Of a DNA stretch of 64,000 nt, positions 10,183-20,530 are shown piece after piece. Made by a program: the position numbers and the translations under genes. Source of the DNA: Phytophthora sp. 'mugwort'. Taxonomy: Eukaryota > Oomycota > Peronosporomycetes > Peronosporales > Peronosporaceae. The stretch's first letter is position 1. Each line of letters opens with the position of its first letter. The notes under the pieces are model-generated. The model saw only the letters and a list, made by a program, of their open reading frames with translations. It was not told where the DNA came from and did not search any database. The DNA is taken from assembly GCA_033558025.1 (NCBI GenBank), contig JAUCEF010000014.1:1302001-1366000 (forward strand), read 5' to 3'.

Positions 10183-10863
10183 AGACGGTCATCGTTCAAC
10201 CCGCGCGGCCACGACCTGAATCCTTTACTGTTTATTTTACACTACGTAATGGATGCATTCTCGCCCATACCTGGGTGCACTCTTTAAGACAGCGGTACAG
10301 CTGTGTAGCTACCAAGTCATGTGTCATCCTTCCCAGTGGGTTACTTAGAGACACTGGAAGTCGATCTGACCAAGAAAAAATGCGTCGTTTATGGCGATCT
10401 CTCAGACGGGAGTAACATTACTAATACAAAATCGAGATTACGGGGCTCTCCAGGCGTTGGACACGGTAGGATCGCATGCCACCGGAACATCTGGGTCCAT
10501 ATCAAGCTGGGAATCAGAACAATCTTACCGCAGCGGAAGAAATACTGTAGGTTCATCTATTTTGAAGTTGTGCAGCCCCATAATCACATGTCACCGTAAT
10601 CGTCTTCTATTACGAGAAATAGCCGCTAGTAGACATCAAAATGACACCAGCAAACACACACGACCGGCCACCAGCAAACACTTTACTGCAAAAACAAGGC
10701 GAGGCAAATCGCAGTGCTTTCCCCGACGGAGCTTGAAAAGGAGGCGAGGCGAACACCCCACGGGCTTGATGAGCGGGTAGTGCCGGGCACAACGCTGCTG
10801 TCGTTCACACTCACGCCAATTCATAGAACCTGGACTTCTGCATCGTCGTAGCCATCGACCATG
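10183..10863. other. No gene recognised
   Basis: Short overlapping frames on both strands without recognisable motifs. Confidence 0.5.
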
Positions 10864-10948
10864 GGTCAGATTATTGAGAACCTAAGGTCAGGTCATTGTG
10901 AACCGGTAGTCAGACTATTTTGAGCTCCAGCCACACTATTGTGAAGCT
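10864..10948 (+). repeat. Tandem 22-bp motif, four degenerate copies
   Basis: Four copies of a GGTCAGATTATTGTGAACC-like motif start at 10864, 10886, 10908 and 10929. Related copies recur at 11414-11495, the first two there in reverse orientation. Confidence 0.7.
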
Positions 10949-10996
10949 AATGGCCGCGTAATGTGGCACTAGATGAAAGCACTAACAAACTATTTT

Positions 10997-11206
10997 TGTG
11001 AATTCCAGCAAAACTTGCCGATGCTGGTCGGTTCACCAACAGTGGGTTGAATCGGCCAATACAATTATCAAGTTGTTTAAGCCAAACCCATTTCTTCTAA
11101 GTCCGATTACGTACTTAGATGTGACCATTGTTAACTCAAGTGCTTGTGGGCTTTCGGTCGAATTGGGGCGTCGATTCAACCAATCGATCGCGGAAACTTC
11201 GACTAG
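10997..11206 (+). repeat. Dispersed repeat, copy 2 (about 210 bp)
   Basis: Diverged direct copy of 7918-8119, lying upstream of gene B and bracketed by the two clusters of the 22-bp motif. Confidence 0.8.
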
Positions 11207-11413
11207 GACGCACAATATGCATTTTAATTCACATAAATCAGCGCAGCATATAAGAAAAGACGACAGAGCAGCAGAAGGTTTCCCATCGATATTTGACAAA
11301 GTCTGAAACTCAGCCTTCTTTGACCAGTTGATATTGTGGACATCGTGAAGGGTGGTCGATCAGGAACGGAGTGGTATAGTAGTCACGGGTGTTGATCGGG
11401 AAAAGTGACCATG

Positions 11414-11495
11414 TTCACATTATTCTGACCAATGTGCATGTTTATATGACCTTTTTTGGTCAGTTTATTATGCACAGCGGGTCACATTAATCTGA
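11414..11495. repeat. Cluster of the 22-bp motif in both orientations
   Basis: TTCACATTATTCTGACC (11414-11430) and GTGCATGTTTATATGACC (11434-11451) are reverse-oriented copies. GGTCAGTTTATTATGCAC (11458-11475) and GGTCACATTAATCTGAC (11479-11495) are forward copies. The inner pair forms an imperfect palindrome around TTTTTT. The cluster lies about 300-375 bp upstream of the start of gene B. Confidence 0.65.
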
Positions 11496-11789
11496 CTTCG
11501 GTGGTCATTCTTCACGAATTTTGGTTATTCCCTGTACATGATGCGCTGATTTTGCCTGTGACCGGAAAGTGTTTGCCGATGGTCATTTCGAGGCTTTGTG
11601 TTTGCTCGGGTCGTTTTGTGTTTGCCAGTGCCGAAAAGTGTCGACTGGCGGCCAGAAACGTGTGTGCCGTACCAGACTCTTCTATTACTGACCCTATTTG
11701 TCATTGGTCAAGTGGCCTGGGGTACTGTAGTTTCCCGTGAGTCTATAAGCAAGTGCTTCCCTCACTTATCAAATAGGACCTAACCAGCC

Positions 11790-13270
11790 ATGAGCGTCCT
11801 GGAAACTAGACATGAAGACCTCATGACGATGGAAGCTGCCCTTTCCTTCATCGATTCCTTTGACATGTCAAGCGATTTTAGCTCGGAGCAGGGCAGTAGC
11901 GCTGATTCGCCTCTATCAAGTCCGTCTTCCGAGTCCAGCGCCGTTCACCCCGTCAGGCGCCTCAACAAACCGGACGCGTTTTCCCTGCCAGTTGGCAAAA
12001 GCCCCAGAGCGAAGAAGAGAACCAAAACAGAAGGGCCTAAACGAAAGAGGGCGTCCAACCCTCCTGGCTACACAACTGAAGTTCAGCGTCGAAAGCGAGC
12101 CGAGCTCCGAATGTTGAGAGACCAAGTGTGCGATCTTGAACATGAACGAGACCAACTAAAGCGACAAAAGCCAGTGGTGAAGAGAGACGAGGATGATCCT
12201 CGAACTGCCGAACAGCGGCAACTTTGGAAGCTTCTTCTTGCCACCGAGTATGAAAAACGTCGACTATCCGAAGAGTCAAATGCCCGACTCAAGACAATGC
12301 TGGGCCAAGTGGTTGACACGGCTAAAAAGCTGCGTCATCTTTTCCAAAAGCGTTCATTGCTACAAGTACGTTCATACTGAATTTGTGTCGTTCTAGAATT
12401 GAAAAGGATATTGACCATGTAACGTGTTTTGTCAATCCGAGCAGGGCCTCGATTTTGTGTTTGGCAATGAACCCACGTCGAGTTATTCGTTCGCAGCGTT
12501 CGAGAACAACAAGTCCATTGTGGACCATCTGGAGCAAAAGGTAGCCAACCTCTACTTGGACTCGGGGTCGATCTTTCAGAGCGAACCACCACCGGCTATC
12601 AGGTGTAGCATGCAGATGAAACACGATAAAGTTCGAGGGAAAACGGCTGAAGCTCTCTCAACGACTCCCATGTTGTGTCCGATGGAAGTCGCAGCTGAGA
12701 TCTGCTGGAAAGACTTGAGTATTCCTCGCCTTTGTCCGGACAAATGGGCGCGTTCTGTAAGTTGGAACTTTTCATATTGCCGGTATCAAATCATCAGCAA
12801 TGTTCGCTAACATTGCTGTTACTTTACTGTGGATTTTCCAGATCAAGGGGAAACAGCTTAACTCATTCGAGAAGAACTGGATCCTCACCCTGCAGTGTCA
12901 ATCCTACGTCAAGGAAGTCAAAGGAACTCAGTTTCTGCGCAAATACATCGAACCAAACCGCATTGTCATCATCAAGGCCGACGTCATGATGCTCAACAAT
13001 GAGGGACTGCAGTTTCGAGACCAGACCTGGACGATCATTTCGCGCTCCGAGACAAATCCAAACGCTTCGGTTGTGCGGGTGTGCGAGCACATTTACTTGG
13101 ATCGTCACGTGGGAGTGGCCTCCGCTCGTCCGGAAGACGTGGACTTCGCTCAGAATGTGGTGCTGAAGAACATGAGTTGGAAGCTGCGAGAGCACACGCA
13201 GCACCTGCAAGCCACCCTCGTGGATGAAACGGAGAAGTGGGGCCAATTGACGTCGGAGATGACTGTCTGA
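11790..13270 (+). CDS. M96-like family protein B, 438 aa, two introns
   Basis: Exons 11790-12365, 12445-12756 and 12842-13270 (introns 79 and 85 bp, both phase 0) give 438 residues. Exon 1 has the family opening TMEAALSFIDSFDM, a Ser-rich linker, a basic patch PKRKRASNPPGYTTEVQRRK and a coiled coil ELRMLRDQVCDLEHERDQLK, followed by LLATEYEKRRLSEESN. The C-terminal half contains FVFGNEPTSSYSF, MLCPMEVAAEICWKDL and FLRKYIEPNRIVIIKADVMM, the block most conserved through the family. Intron 2 is base-for-base identical to that of gene A. Only about six substitutions separate the two genes over about 765 bp of exon 2 to exon 3. Role as for gene A; I infer a nuclear regulatory protein, unproven. Confidence 0.87.
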
Positions 13271-13800
13271 TGGCTAAAACTAGCGTTTTTTTCCACGTGG
13301 TAACTGGTAGTCCAAGAACTACATGTAGATCGAGTTTTTCCTACGAGAAGTTCTTTGGATCGGTTCTGAATTTATAACATGATTTGGACGTCGAAAACCT
13401 CATGGAACAATTTTCCAACAAAAATGTCTGATGCGTAGAAAAAGAAATTTGGTCGAATCAACCTGAACTCGACGTCGAAACGACCGTCGAGCACCAAATG
13501 CGATCCTGTGCTGGTGGTGGAAGCGCTCGGATGCTCGGATCCGGCTTCATTAGTTTCCTCGAGTTTCCAATCAACGACATAATCAGTTGAACGTCATTAC
13601 ACCGCGATGAAGCAGGTTTAAGCTGAGCTGCGACAACAACTACTTTTGATATATGTATATCGAGTAGCACCGCTGCCGCCTAAACTCCCTAATAAGATAA
13701 TTCCTTTCCAGTTTACGTCAACCTTACGCAACAAAAAAAAATAATTATATGTAAGAATATCATATACAGTTCTTTTCATCCTCCGAACGTCAAACTTGTG
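13271..13800. other. Intergenic between convergent genes B and C
   Basis: This space holds the 3' flanks of two genes facing each other. There are no recognisable coding motifs; 13720-13770 is AT-rich. Confidence 0.6.
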
Positions 13801-15054
13801 TCAGTATGCAGTTCTGACCGCCCTCCCATAGTTCTGTGTCTCCTCGATAAGTTGGTCCTGCAAGTGTGTCGTGTGCTCGCGTAGTTTCCAGTACAAATTC
13901 TTCAGCACGATATTCTGCGCGTACTGTACATCTTCCAGTCGAGCTGATCCAATCCCACCAGCCTCTCGGTCTAAGTACATTTGCTCACACACCCGCACGA
14001 CAGACGCATTCGGATTCGTCTCGGAGCGCGAGATAATCGTCCACGTCTGGTCGCGGAATTGAAGCTCCTCATTGTTCAGCATCATGAGATCCGCCTTGAT
14101 AATCACGACGCGGTTTGGCTCCACGTACTTGCGCAGAAACTGGACGCCCTTGACTTGCTTGACGTACGACTGGCACTGTAATGTGAGGAGCCAGTTCTTT
14201 TCGTGCGAGTTTGGCCGACTGCTTTTGATACAACGCGCCCATTTCTCCGGACAGGGGCGAGGAATACTCAAGTCTTTCCAGCAAATATCAGCCGTCATTT
14301 CCATTGGACACGGTACTGGCGTCGTAGCTAGCGCTTCCGCCGTCAGACCCAGAGCTTTGACGTGTTTCATCTGCATACTGCAGCTGATGGAGGAAGGCGG
14401 CCCGCCGTGGAACACTGAGCCTGAGTCCAAGTAAAGCTTCGTCACCTTCTGCTCCAAATGATCCACGATCGCCTTGTTATTCTCAAACGCAGTGAACGAA
14501 TATCTCGACGTCGGCTCGTTGCCAAACACTAAGTCGATACCTTCAAGCAGCGAACGTTTCTGCAAAATCCGACGCAAGTTCTTGTCGACTTCAACTTGAT
14601 GCGTTAGGATGCTTTTTAGTTTGCGGTTTGTTTCTTCCGCCTGTCGTCGTGCTTCGTATTCTATTGCCACAAGCTGCTCCCACTTGGTCTGCTGCACTGC
14701 AATTCGTGGACCTCCAAGTCCCGTCGTCGGCGTGGTCGCTCGCAGTCTCTTGAGCTGTTCCGCTCGCTGTTCGAGCTCCCGAACTTGCTCCCTTAACCCT
14801 TGAAGCTCCGCCTTCTTTTTCTGCTGCATTCGAGTCGTGTACCCGGGCGGGTTGGACTTGCGTTTCCGTTTTGGAGCATCTTGGACTTGAACGACGGGGT
14901 GGACGACACCAGAGTCGGACGTAGCGCTCGAGGTGGGAGACACGACGCTTGCTGTGGCGTCCGAGTCAAACGGTTTATCGAAAGAGTCGATGAAGGCGAT
15001 GGCTGCCTCTACTGTCACGATATCTTCGCTCTTTGCTGAGTCGTACAAACTCAT
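13801..15054 (-). CDS. M96-like family protein C, 417 aa, intronless
   Basis: One uninterrupted frame of 417 residues on the minus strand. It has the family opening TVEAAIAFIDSFDK, a basic region PKRKRKSNPPGYTTRMQQKK, a Leu-rich coiled coil (LREQVRELEQRAEQLKRL), the second helical block IEYEARRQAEETNRKLK and the full C-terminal half. At both positions where A, B, D, F and G have introns the reading continues directly (KRSLLEGIDLVFGNEP; EKWARCIKSSRPNSHEKNW) with no insertion or deletion, indicating precise intron loss. All conserved blocks are intact, so the gene is probably functional. It is followed 169 bp upstream by the 3' end of gene D in the same orientation. Confidence 0.88.
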   Translation of the reverse strand: MSLYDSAKSEDIVTVEAAIAFIDSFDKPFDSDATASVVSPTSSATSDSGVVHPVVQVQDAPKRKRKSNPPGYTTRMQQKKKAELQGLREQVRELEQRAEQLKRLRATTPTTGLGGPRIAVQQTKWEQLVAIEYEARRQAEETNRKLKSILTHQVEVDKNLRRILQKRSLLEGIDLVFGNEPTSRYSFTAFENNKAIVDHLEQKVTKLYLDSGSVFHGGPPSSISCSMQMKHVKALGLTAEALATTPVPCPMEMTADICWKDLSIPRPCPEKWARCIKSSRPNSHEKNWLLTLQCQSYVKQVKGVQFLRKYVEPNRVVIIKADLMMLNNEELQFRDQTWTIISRSETNPNASVVRVCEQMYLDREAGGIGSARLEDVQYAQNIVLKNLYWKLREHTTHLQDQLIEETQNYGRAVRTAY

Positions 15055-15071
15055 AGTTGGTGAAGGACCGC

Positions 15072-15098
15072 CTCCAATTCTAGAATGAAAAGTTTCTA
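15072..15098 (-). promoter_or_regulatory. Possible oomycete initiator of gene C
   Basis: On the minus strand TTTTCATTCTAGAATTGG lies about 20-45 bp upstream of the gene C start. TCATTCT fits the Inr core and the following AGAATTGG loosely resembles the flanking element. This is a weak match supported mainly by its position. Confidence 0.35.
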
Positions 15099-15223
15099 AT
15101 CTGGGTGAGCACGGTCGGTATAGCCACAGTATTGTATACAGTATACTGGTAAGGTTGATTACGGTGAACGATGATTATGAAGGTCATCCCAGATGGCAGT
15201 GGGCTTTCCCTTTGAAAATGATA

Positions 15224-16614
15224 TTAGAGTTTTATGACGTCACCGGAGTCCACAGGGCGCTGGGATTGCTCGACCAGCACGTCTTGAAGCCGATGCGAAC
15301 ACTCGTGCAGTTTCCAGCTTAAATTCTTGAGGATGACGTTCTGAGCGTACGCGACGTCTTCGAGTCGTGCGGAGAAGCCTTCTTGAGGGTCCATGTAGAT
15401 CTCCTCATAGATGCGAACGACCGAGGCACCCAACGGATCCGTCTCCGAGCGGGTGACAATTGTCAAGCACTTGTCACGGAACTGCAGCCCTTCAGTCGTG
15501 AGTGTCATGAGGTCCGTCCTGGCCAACACCACACGGTTCGGCTCTTCAAACTTTTGTAGAAACTGAATGCCCTTGATGTGTTTAACGTATGACTGACACG
15601 TGAGTGACAAGATCCAGTTCTTCTCCTGTGAGTTAGGAGTCCGCCCATGCGTCTAAGGCAGTACATACAACAATGAGATTCGTTATCAACCTTTAAAACA
15701 GAAAACTTACCCGACGCGCCCACTTTTGCGGATCTGGTCGATGTCCGTTCTGCTCTTTCCATACGAGCTCGGCAGCTTCTTCCATCGGACACGCCACGGG
15801 AGTCGTCGCTTTCATCTCAGCTACCTTCCCGTGCTCCTTGTCGAACTTGACTCGCACACTGTAACCGATTGACGAAGACGCCCACGACTCGAACAACCGT
15901 CCGGACTTCAGATAAAGGTTGGCCACCACCTCTTCCAGGTGGCCAGCGATAGCCTTACTGTTTTCGAAGGCTGTGAAGGAATAGAGTGGCGTAGGTGGGC
16001 TCCCACATACGAAATCAATCTCCTGTTTGCAAGAGAGATACACAGCATTAGAGCAAAACAAGGGGGTTACATTTGCACGATAAACTCACCTTGAGTAGCG
16101 ACTGTTTCTCGAGAACGCGACGCAGATTCTTGTTGGTCTGCAACTGATGCGCGATGATTTCTTTGAGTCTGTGGTTGGTCTCCTCGGATTGTCGACGAGA
16201 GTTCCGTTCGAACTCAACAAGCGTCTTCCATTGTGCCTGACCAGCCACAGCCAATTCAGACATCTCTGGGCCAGTTTGTGAGCCTGATTGCAAACGCTTC
16301 AACTGATCTACGCGCTCCTGTAATATCCGAGACTCATGACGCAAACTCTGCAACTCAGCGCGTTTGCGTTGCTGTACGCGCGTCGTGTACCCTGGTGGAT
16401 TCGGCTTCTTTTTCCGCTTTGGCTTTTGACTGCCACAAATGCTGGTACGAGCTGAGGCAGGCGTCGGAGAACTGAGTGCTGGCTTTACCTGGCAACGGAA
16501 GCCACGCGAGTGTGCGCGTTCTTTTTCGCCCAAACTCGCCTCGAACGAGTCGATGAAGGCGATTGCTTCTGTCACGATTACTTCATCTTCTCCTGTTGGC
16601 TCCCAGAGGCTCAT
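15224..16614 (-). CDS. M96-like family protein D, 421 aa, two introns
   Basis: Minus-strand exons 16614-16090, 16022-15711 and 15652-15224 (introns 67 and 58 bp, phase 0, GTGAGT and GTAAGT donors) join to 421 residues. The middle exon is 312 nt, as in A, B and G. Features in order: VTEAIAFIDSFEAS opening, basic KPKRKKKPNPPGYTTRVQQR with coiled coil, EFERNSRRQSEETNHRLK, then FVCGSPPTPLYSFTAFENSK and the C-terminal block FLQKFEEPNRVVLARTDLM. It is closest in layout to gene C. No lesions are seen. Confidence 0.87.
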
Positions 16615-16969
16615 CTTGAATTGTGTGGCGATGCTGGGGGTCTGAATCCTTGTTGATTACTTGTACGATTCCACGCGTTTACCGGTACATAGCGGATCTG
16701 CCGCCAGTCCTCAATCATACTGAAACGTACTTAAAAATAACAAGAACTGGGTCAGAACTAAAAATTTCATACCAATCCCTAGACTATACGCATCAGGTGC
16801 GACTACTGTACTGTTAACCCTGTTTTAATTAATAATAAGTCCCATAGATCAAATTTAGAGTAAGTATTAGAGAAGCACATGGAATCTGCTCCAGATTCCA
16901 AGTCAGCGGTACCAACTATTAGCATGCACAGGGATTAATTAGGACAGGGTTAACAGTAGTTCTACCTAC

Positions 16970-18200
16970 TCTTGACCTGGCAAACCAAGTTGTCTGCCTC
17001 GTCAATCACGTCCTGCAGAAGATGTGAGTATTCTCGCAGCCTCAAGCTCAGGCTCTTCAGCGTTGCATTCGCCTTCGCACTCGAACCAGCTGAAGTGTTC
17101 TTTCGATGATCCAAAAGGATTTGACCGCAATCTTGGGCCACTGACGCGTTCGGAGACGTCTCTGAGCGAGTGATTACCATACAAGATCGGGCGAGGAATT
17201 GCTGGTCTTCGTTACCGAGTGTCATGACGCCAGATTGGCGACCACTACGCGATTTGGCTCTTCATATTTTCTTAGTAACTGAACCCCGTTGACTTGTTTG
17301 GTTTCGGCTCCACAATCTAAGACTACCAGCCTGTTCTTCACGTATGTACTCGGCTGTCTTCCTTCCAGCTGTATCAGCATGTAGCAACACAGGTTAGTGG
17401 TGTGTAAACCTGATAAAGATGCTATCGGTAAGGCACAAAAAAATACACATCGCGCTAAAGCAGGATTAGAGATCAACTCTTTCCAAACGAGTTCAGCTGC
17501 GGACTTCATTGCGCATGACAGGGCTGTAATTGAACGCATCTCCACAATGTCTCCAAGCACACTGTCGTGCGTGGTTTTCGTACTGCTGTTAACAGTCACC
17601 GATGACCCTGGAGGAAGCTGCGACTCCAATTCGAGATAAAAATTTTCAATTTCTTCCTCAAGTCGACTTATTGTTGCTGTGCTGTAGGTGACGTCTACAC
17701 GTCGATCCGAAGTCCTCACTGTAGAAGAAAACACGTTATCCTGCAGTACATAGTCCACAGTTAGAAGCTAGTCAGCATTTCCTTATGCTGTTTCAAACTG
17801 TACCTGGGCGAGTACCTTACTTCCCAAATTCGACGTAGATTTACGTCGAGCTTCTGCTGCTGTGCGATGATCGACTTCAGTTTGTGGGGTTGATCGCCTC
17901 TGACCGTCTTCGTTCTTGATACTCGACGATCGCTACCTTTCGCCACTCGGGCTGAACTACTTCTTCCTTTCGGTTCAAAGTGTCTTGGGCACCAGAACCG
18001 GATGAAACTGTCTTCAAGAGCTTTACGCGACTCTCAAGCACCATTACCTGACTACGCAAGGCCTGTATCTCAGCCTTCTTCCCTTGCGGTGCGCGCGTCG
18101 GATGTCCCGTTGGTCTGGAATTCCTCTTCTTTCGGCATAAATAGCTGTTAATCTCACGAGAGTATTTCTTCGTTGTCGCTGGATGCCGTGTGAGGATCGT
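16970..18200 (-). pseudogene. M96-like family member E, broken
   Basis: Family blocks are present in the right order but damaged. At 18160-17880 there is a basic region (RPTGHPTRAPQGKKAEIQ) with coiled coil and YQERRRSEAINP. A frameshift leads to KLKSIIAQQQKLDVNLRRI. A middle-exon equivalent runs from about 17758 with AMKSAAELVWKELISNPAL, followed by a probable intron. Then VKNRLVVLDCG and LLRKYEEPNRVVVA (about 17340-17230), a second frameshift near 17225, and VITRSETSPNASVAQDCG to the end near 16965. No acceptable start codon or family opening remains. It lies directly upstream of gene D in the same orientation, so this is the degenerate outer member of a three-gene tandem array (C, D, E). 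Confidence 0.75.
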
Positions 18201-18485
18201 TCTGGGTTTGAATGCTATAGTTTTACGAAAGGTGTAAGGTAGTCAGTCAAAGCGTAAACATGATATTTTGTAATTCCGTAATCGTGATGCCACTGATTGG
18301 GACTAATCAACGTTATCGGCAATTCATTCACCTTGTCTTTCAATGTGTTGACCCCGTCTTCGCTCTACAAGTAGTATGGGGTCGTGATAAGCCACGGAAC
18401 TGGAGATTTGCGTGGTTAGCGTCCTGAGGTCGGGTCGAGATCACCATGAGGCTGATGGGCTAGTTGAAAGAGAAATAGCACGCAT
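18201..18485. other. No gene recognised
   Basis: Short sequence between the broken 5' end of pseudogene E and the rRNA fragment; no motif seen. Confidence 0.5.
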
Positions 18486-18664
18486 TAACGGGTAACGGGG
18501 AATTAGGGTTTGATTCCGGAGAGGGAGCCTTAGAAACGGCTACACATCCAAGGAAGGCAGCAGGCGCGTAAATTACCCAATCCTGATACAGGGAGGTAGT
18601 GACAACAAATAACAATATTCTGGCTCTTTGAGTCGGGCAATTGGAATGAGAACAATTTAAATCA
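18486..18664 (+). rRNA. 18S rRNA fragment (pseudogene), about 179 bp
   Basis: The stretch reads as a universally conserved part of nuclear small-subunit rRNA: TAACGGGTAACGGGGAATTA, then TTCCGGAGAGGGAGCC, GAAACGGCTAC, CATCCAAGGAAGGCAGCAGG, AAATTACCCAATCCTGA, ACAGGGAGGTAGTGACAA and TTGGAATGAGAACAATTTAA. The order and spacing are those of the 5' domain of 18S rRNA. Differences from the conserved sequence (for example loss of a C in CTACCACATCC) show that it is not under rRNA selection. Neither flank continues the rRNA, so this is an isolated fragment and not an rDNA unit. Confidence 0.93.
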
Positions 18665-19682
18665 TTCACACTTTTATCCACGCAGAAGGTCTGATCACAC
18701 ATCTACCTCTAAACATATGTAACGTAATTCTACCCGTGAGCTGAGCTGCTGGTACTTGGTTGGCGCGGTCGGTTCCGTAACTGCTTGAGTTGTTGGTGAG
18801 TATATTACTGGTCCTCATCGATCATTTCGTGGTATCGTAGAGTAGAATGGAGATCGAAAACTCCATGTCACTGCTAAGCTCTTGTAACCGAGGGCATCGT
18901 GACGCGGCCCAGTTCTCAGGTGCTGTAGATGTTCAAGTCGACGACAGGTTGCGAAGGGCTATGACACAGCTTCAATCTCCGATGCTTGGGTGGGAGAGGG
19001 TCGCTAGCTTTAGTGTGCGGTATGAGTTCTGCCGTATGTTCCTTATCGCCGAAACAATACTACGTAGTACTACGAAGCTTATATTATAGAAAGCGAAGTG
19101 GTTTCACATTCCAGATATAGTCATGACCCTAAAAAAAGACTTTTATGTGACAGCACCTACGGAATCTCCACGGCAAGTTGGCTTCTTTCTGATTTGGAGT
19201 CTCACGCCTAGCAGCCACTATTCACTCAGCACTGGGCTGACTGTAACTAGCCATTCATGCGGTAACATACAATTCATTCTTAAATTTGCCAAAGGATCAC
19301 CCGGACTCCTACTTCGGTAGAGTTCGTGACAATTTACTCGACAGATAATACAGTAGGTTCATGTAGGAAGTCTTTCAGCCAAGGCAGCGACTTTGTGACC
19401 CACATTAATTGTTGGCTTTATCTGCCAAGTCAACGTTGTCAAAGCTCCGGCAGCTTTCAGGCGTTAAAAAAAGTCTTGGCGTACTCAGTATAACAGGTCT
19501 AGTTTCGCCTGCATGCAGGCACATCGTATGACTCGTGCTAAACGTTTCGGTTGTCTTCCCAGGTTATCGAAGACTTGTGCAATTCAACTCAACGTTAACA
19601 CCTGCTGGCTCGTTCAACGCGCTGGAACGTCCACCCTTGTGTCCGTCCCTACTTTATATTTTCTCACACTCACACTCAACTG
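18665..19682. other. No gene recognised
   Basis: Only short frames (for example 18847-19089, +) with no recognisable motif. The part near 19500 may be the outer flank of the minus-strand Gypsy fragment to its right. Confidence 0.45.
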
Positions 19683-19794
19683 TTGCTCTGCCGTCACAGA
19701 GACTTCTCGCCTGCTCTACCGTCGCAAAGACTTCCCGCTTGTTCCACCATCGCAGAGACTTCGCGCTTGCTCCACCGTCGCAGAGACTTCTCGC
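19683..19794 (+). repeat. Tandem repeat, 28 bp x 4
   Basis: Four consecutive 28-bp units start at 19683, 19711, 19739 and 19767, with consensus TTGCTCCACCGTCGCAGAGA then CTTCTCGC. Units differ by a few substitutions. Because 28 is not a multiple of three, the array produces parallel pseudo-coding frames on both strands. Confidence 0.9.
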
Positions 19795-20037
19795 TCAACC
19801 TTCTCTCACACATACACACTCCGACCGAAACAGTCGACGACACGCCGTGCACACCCTCGTACGACCTCAGCTTACGCCAATTCTCCAAGCCACTTAGGAT
19901 TAGCCTCGGGCGCCTACCCTTCACGAACGCAGCCTCACAGCTGACTTGAGAGCCTCAATGCCTCCTCATTGGTGATAGTCTCATGTTAATGCACGCCAAG
20001 CCACGCCGAAGACCGTCCTGCCGACCGTCTGTCCGTC

Positions 20038-20040
<3 letters not shown>

Positions 20041-20078
<38 letters not shown>
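20041..20078 (+). repeat. (TC)19 microsatellite
   Basis: Nineteen perfect TC units, preceded by a short run of CCGT repeats. Confidence 0.98.
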
Positions 20079-20081
<3 letters not shown>

Positions 20082-20530
20082 CGCTCTCCTCTTGTTCTCT
20101 CTTTCGTGCCACTTCCCGAACCCGTGCAATTCGTGTGACTCGTTCCACTCGTTCACTGCTCGGATTCGTACACTTACTCGAATCCGTACGACTCGTGCTT
20201 CGTCAAACTTCCTTCAAGTCGTAGGCTCGCACTGTACGTTCTCGACGCTGTCTAGACTTGGAACTTTCCCAAGACGGCAAGTCCTGCTCGCTCGTGTCCT
20301 TGGTAAATTCCGTAATGCCTCGAACTCGGCCCTCTCATAGCCGTTCACTGCGCCACTGTGACCGCTCATGGCGACCTCTCCCTTAAGATCGCAACTCTGC
20401 GGATCTCCGCATTTCTGGCACTTGGATACGGCGACTACTCGCTATCGCCGGATCCTCGCTGCTTTCTAGTTCTCAAGATACGGCAATGCGTACTTTCTAC
20501 TCGTCCATCATCTCCTCTTGTTGACTATAC

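Noticed and set aside
13871..15039. Several plus-strand frames of 60-120 codons
   Set aside because: Antisense shadows of the intact minus-strand M96-like gene C.
15072..18200. Genes C, D and E considered as a polycistronic unit
   Set aside because: Same strand and close spacing, but D has its own introns and each has its own opening; tandem duplication explains the arrangement.
19513..19949. Three overlapping plus-strand frames of 88-143 codons
   Set aside because: They arise from the 28-bp tandem repeat and CT-rich DNA; frames run in parallel with repeating peptides.
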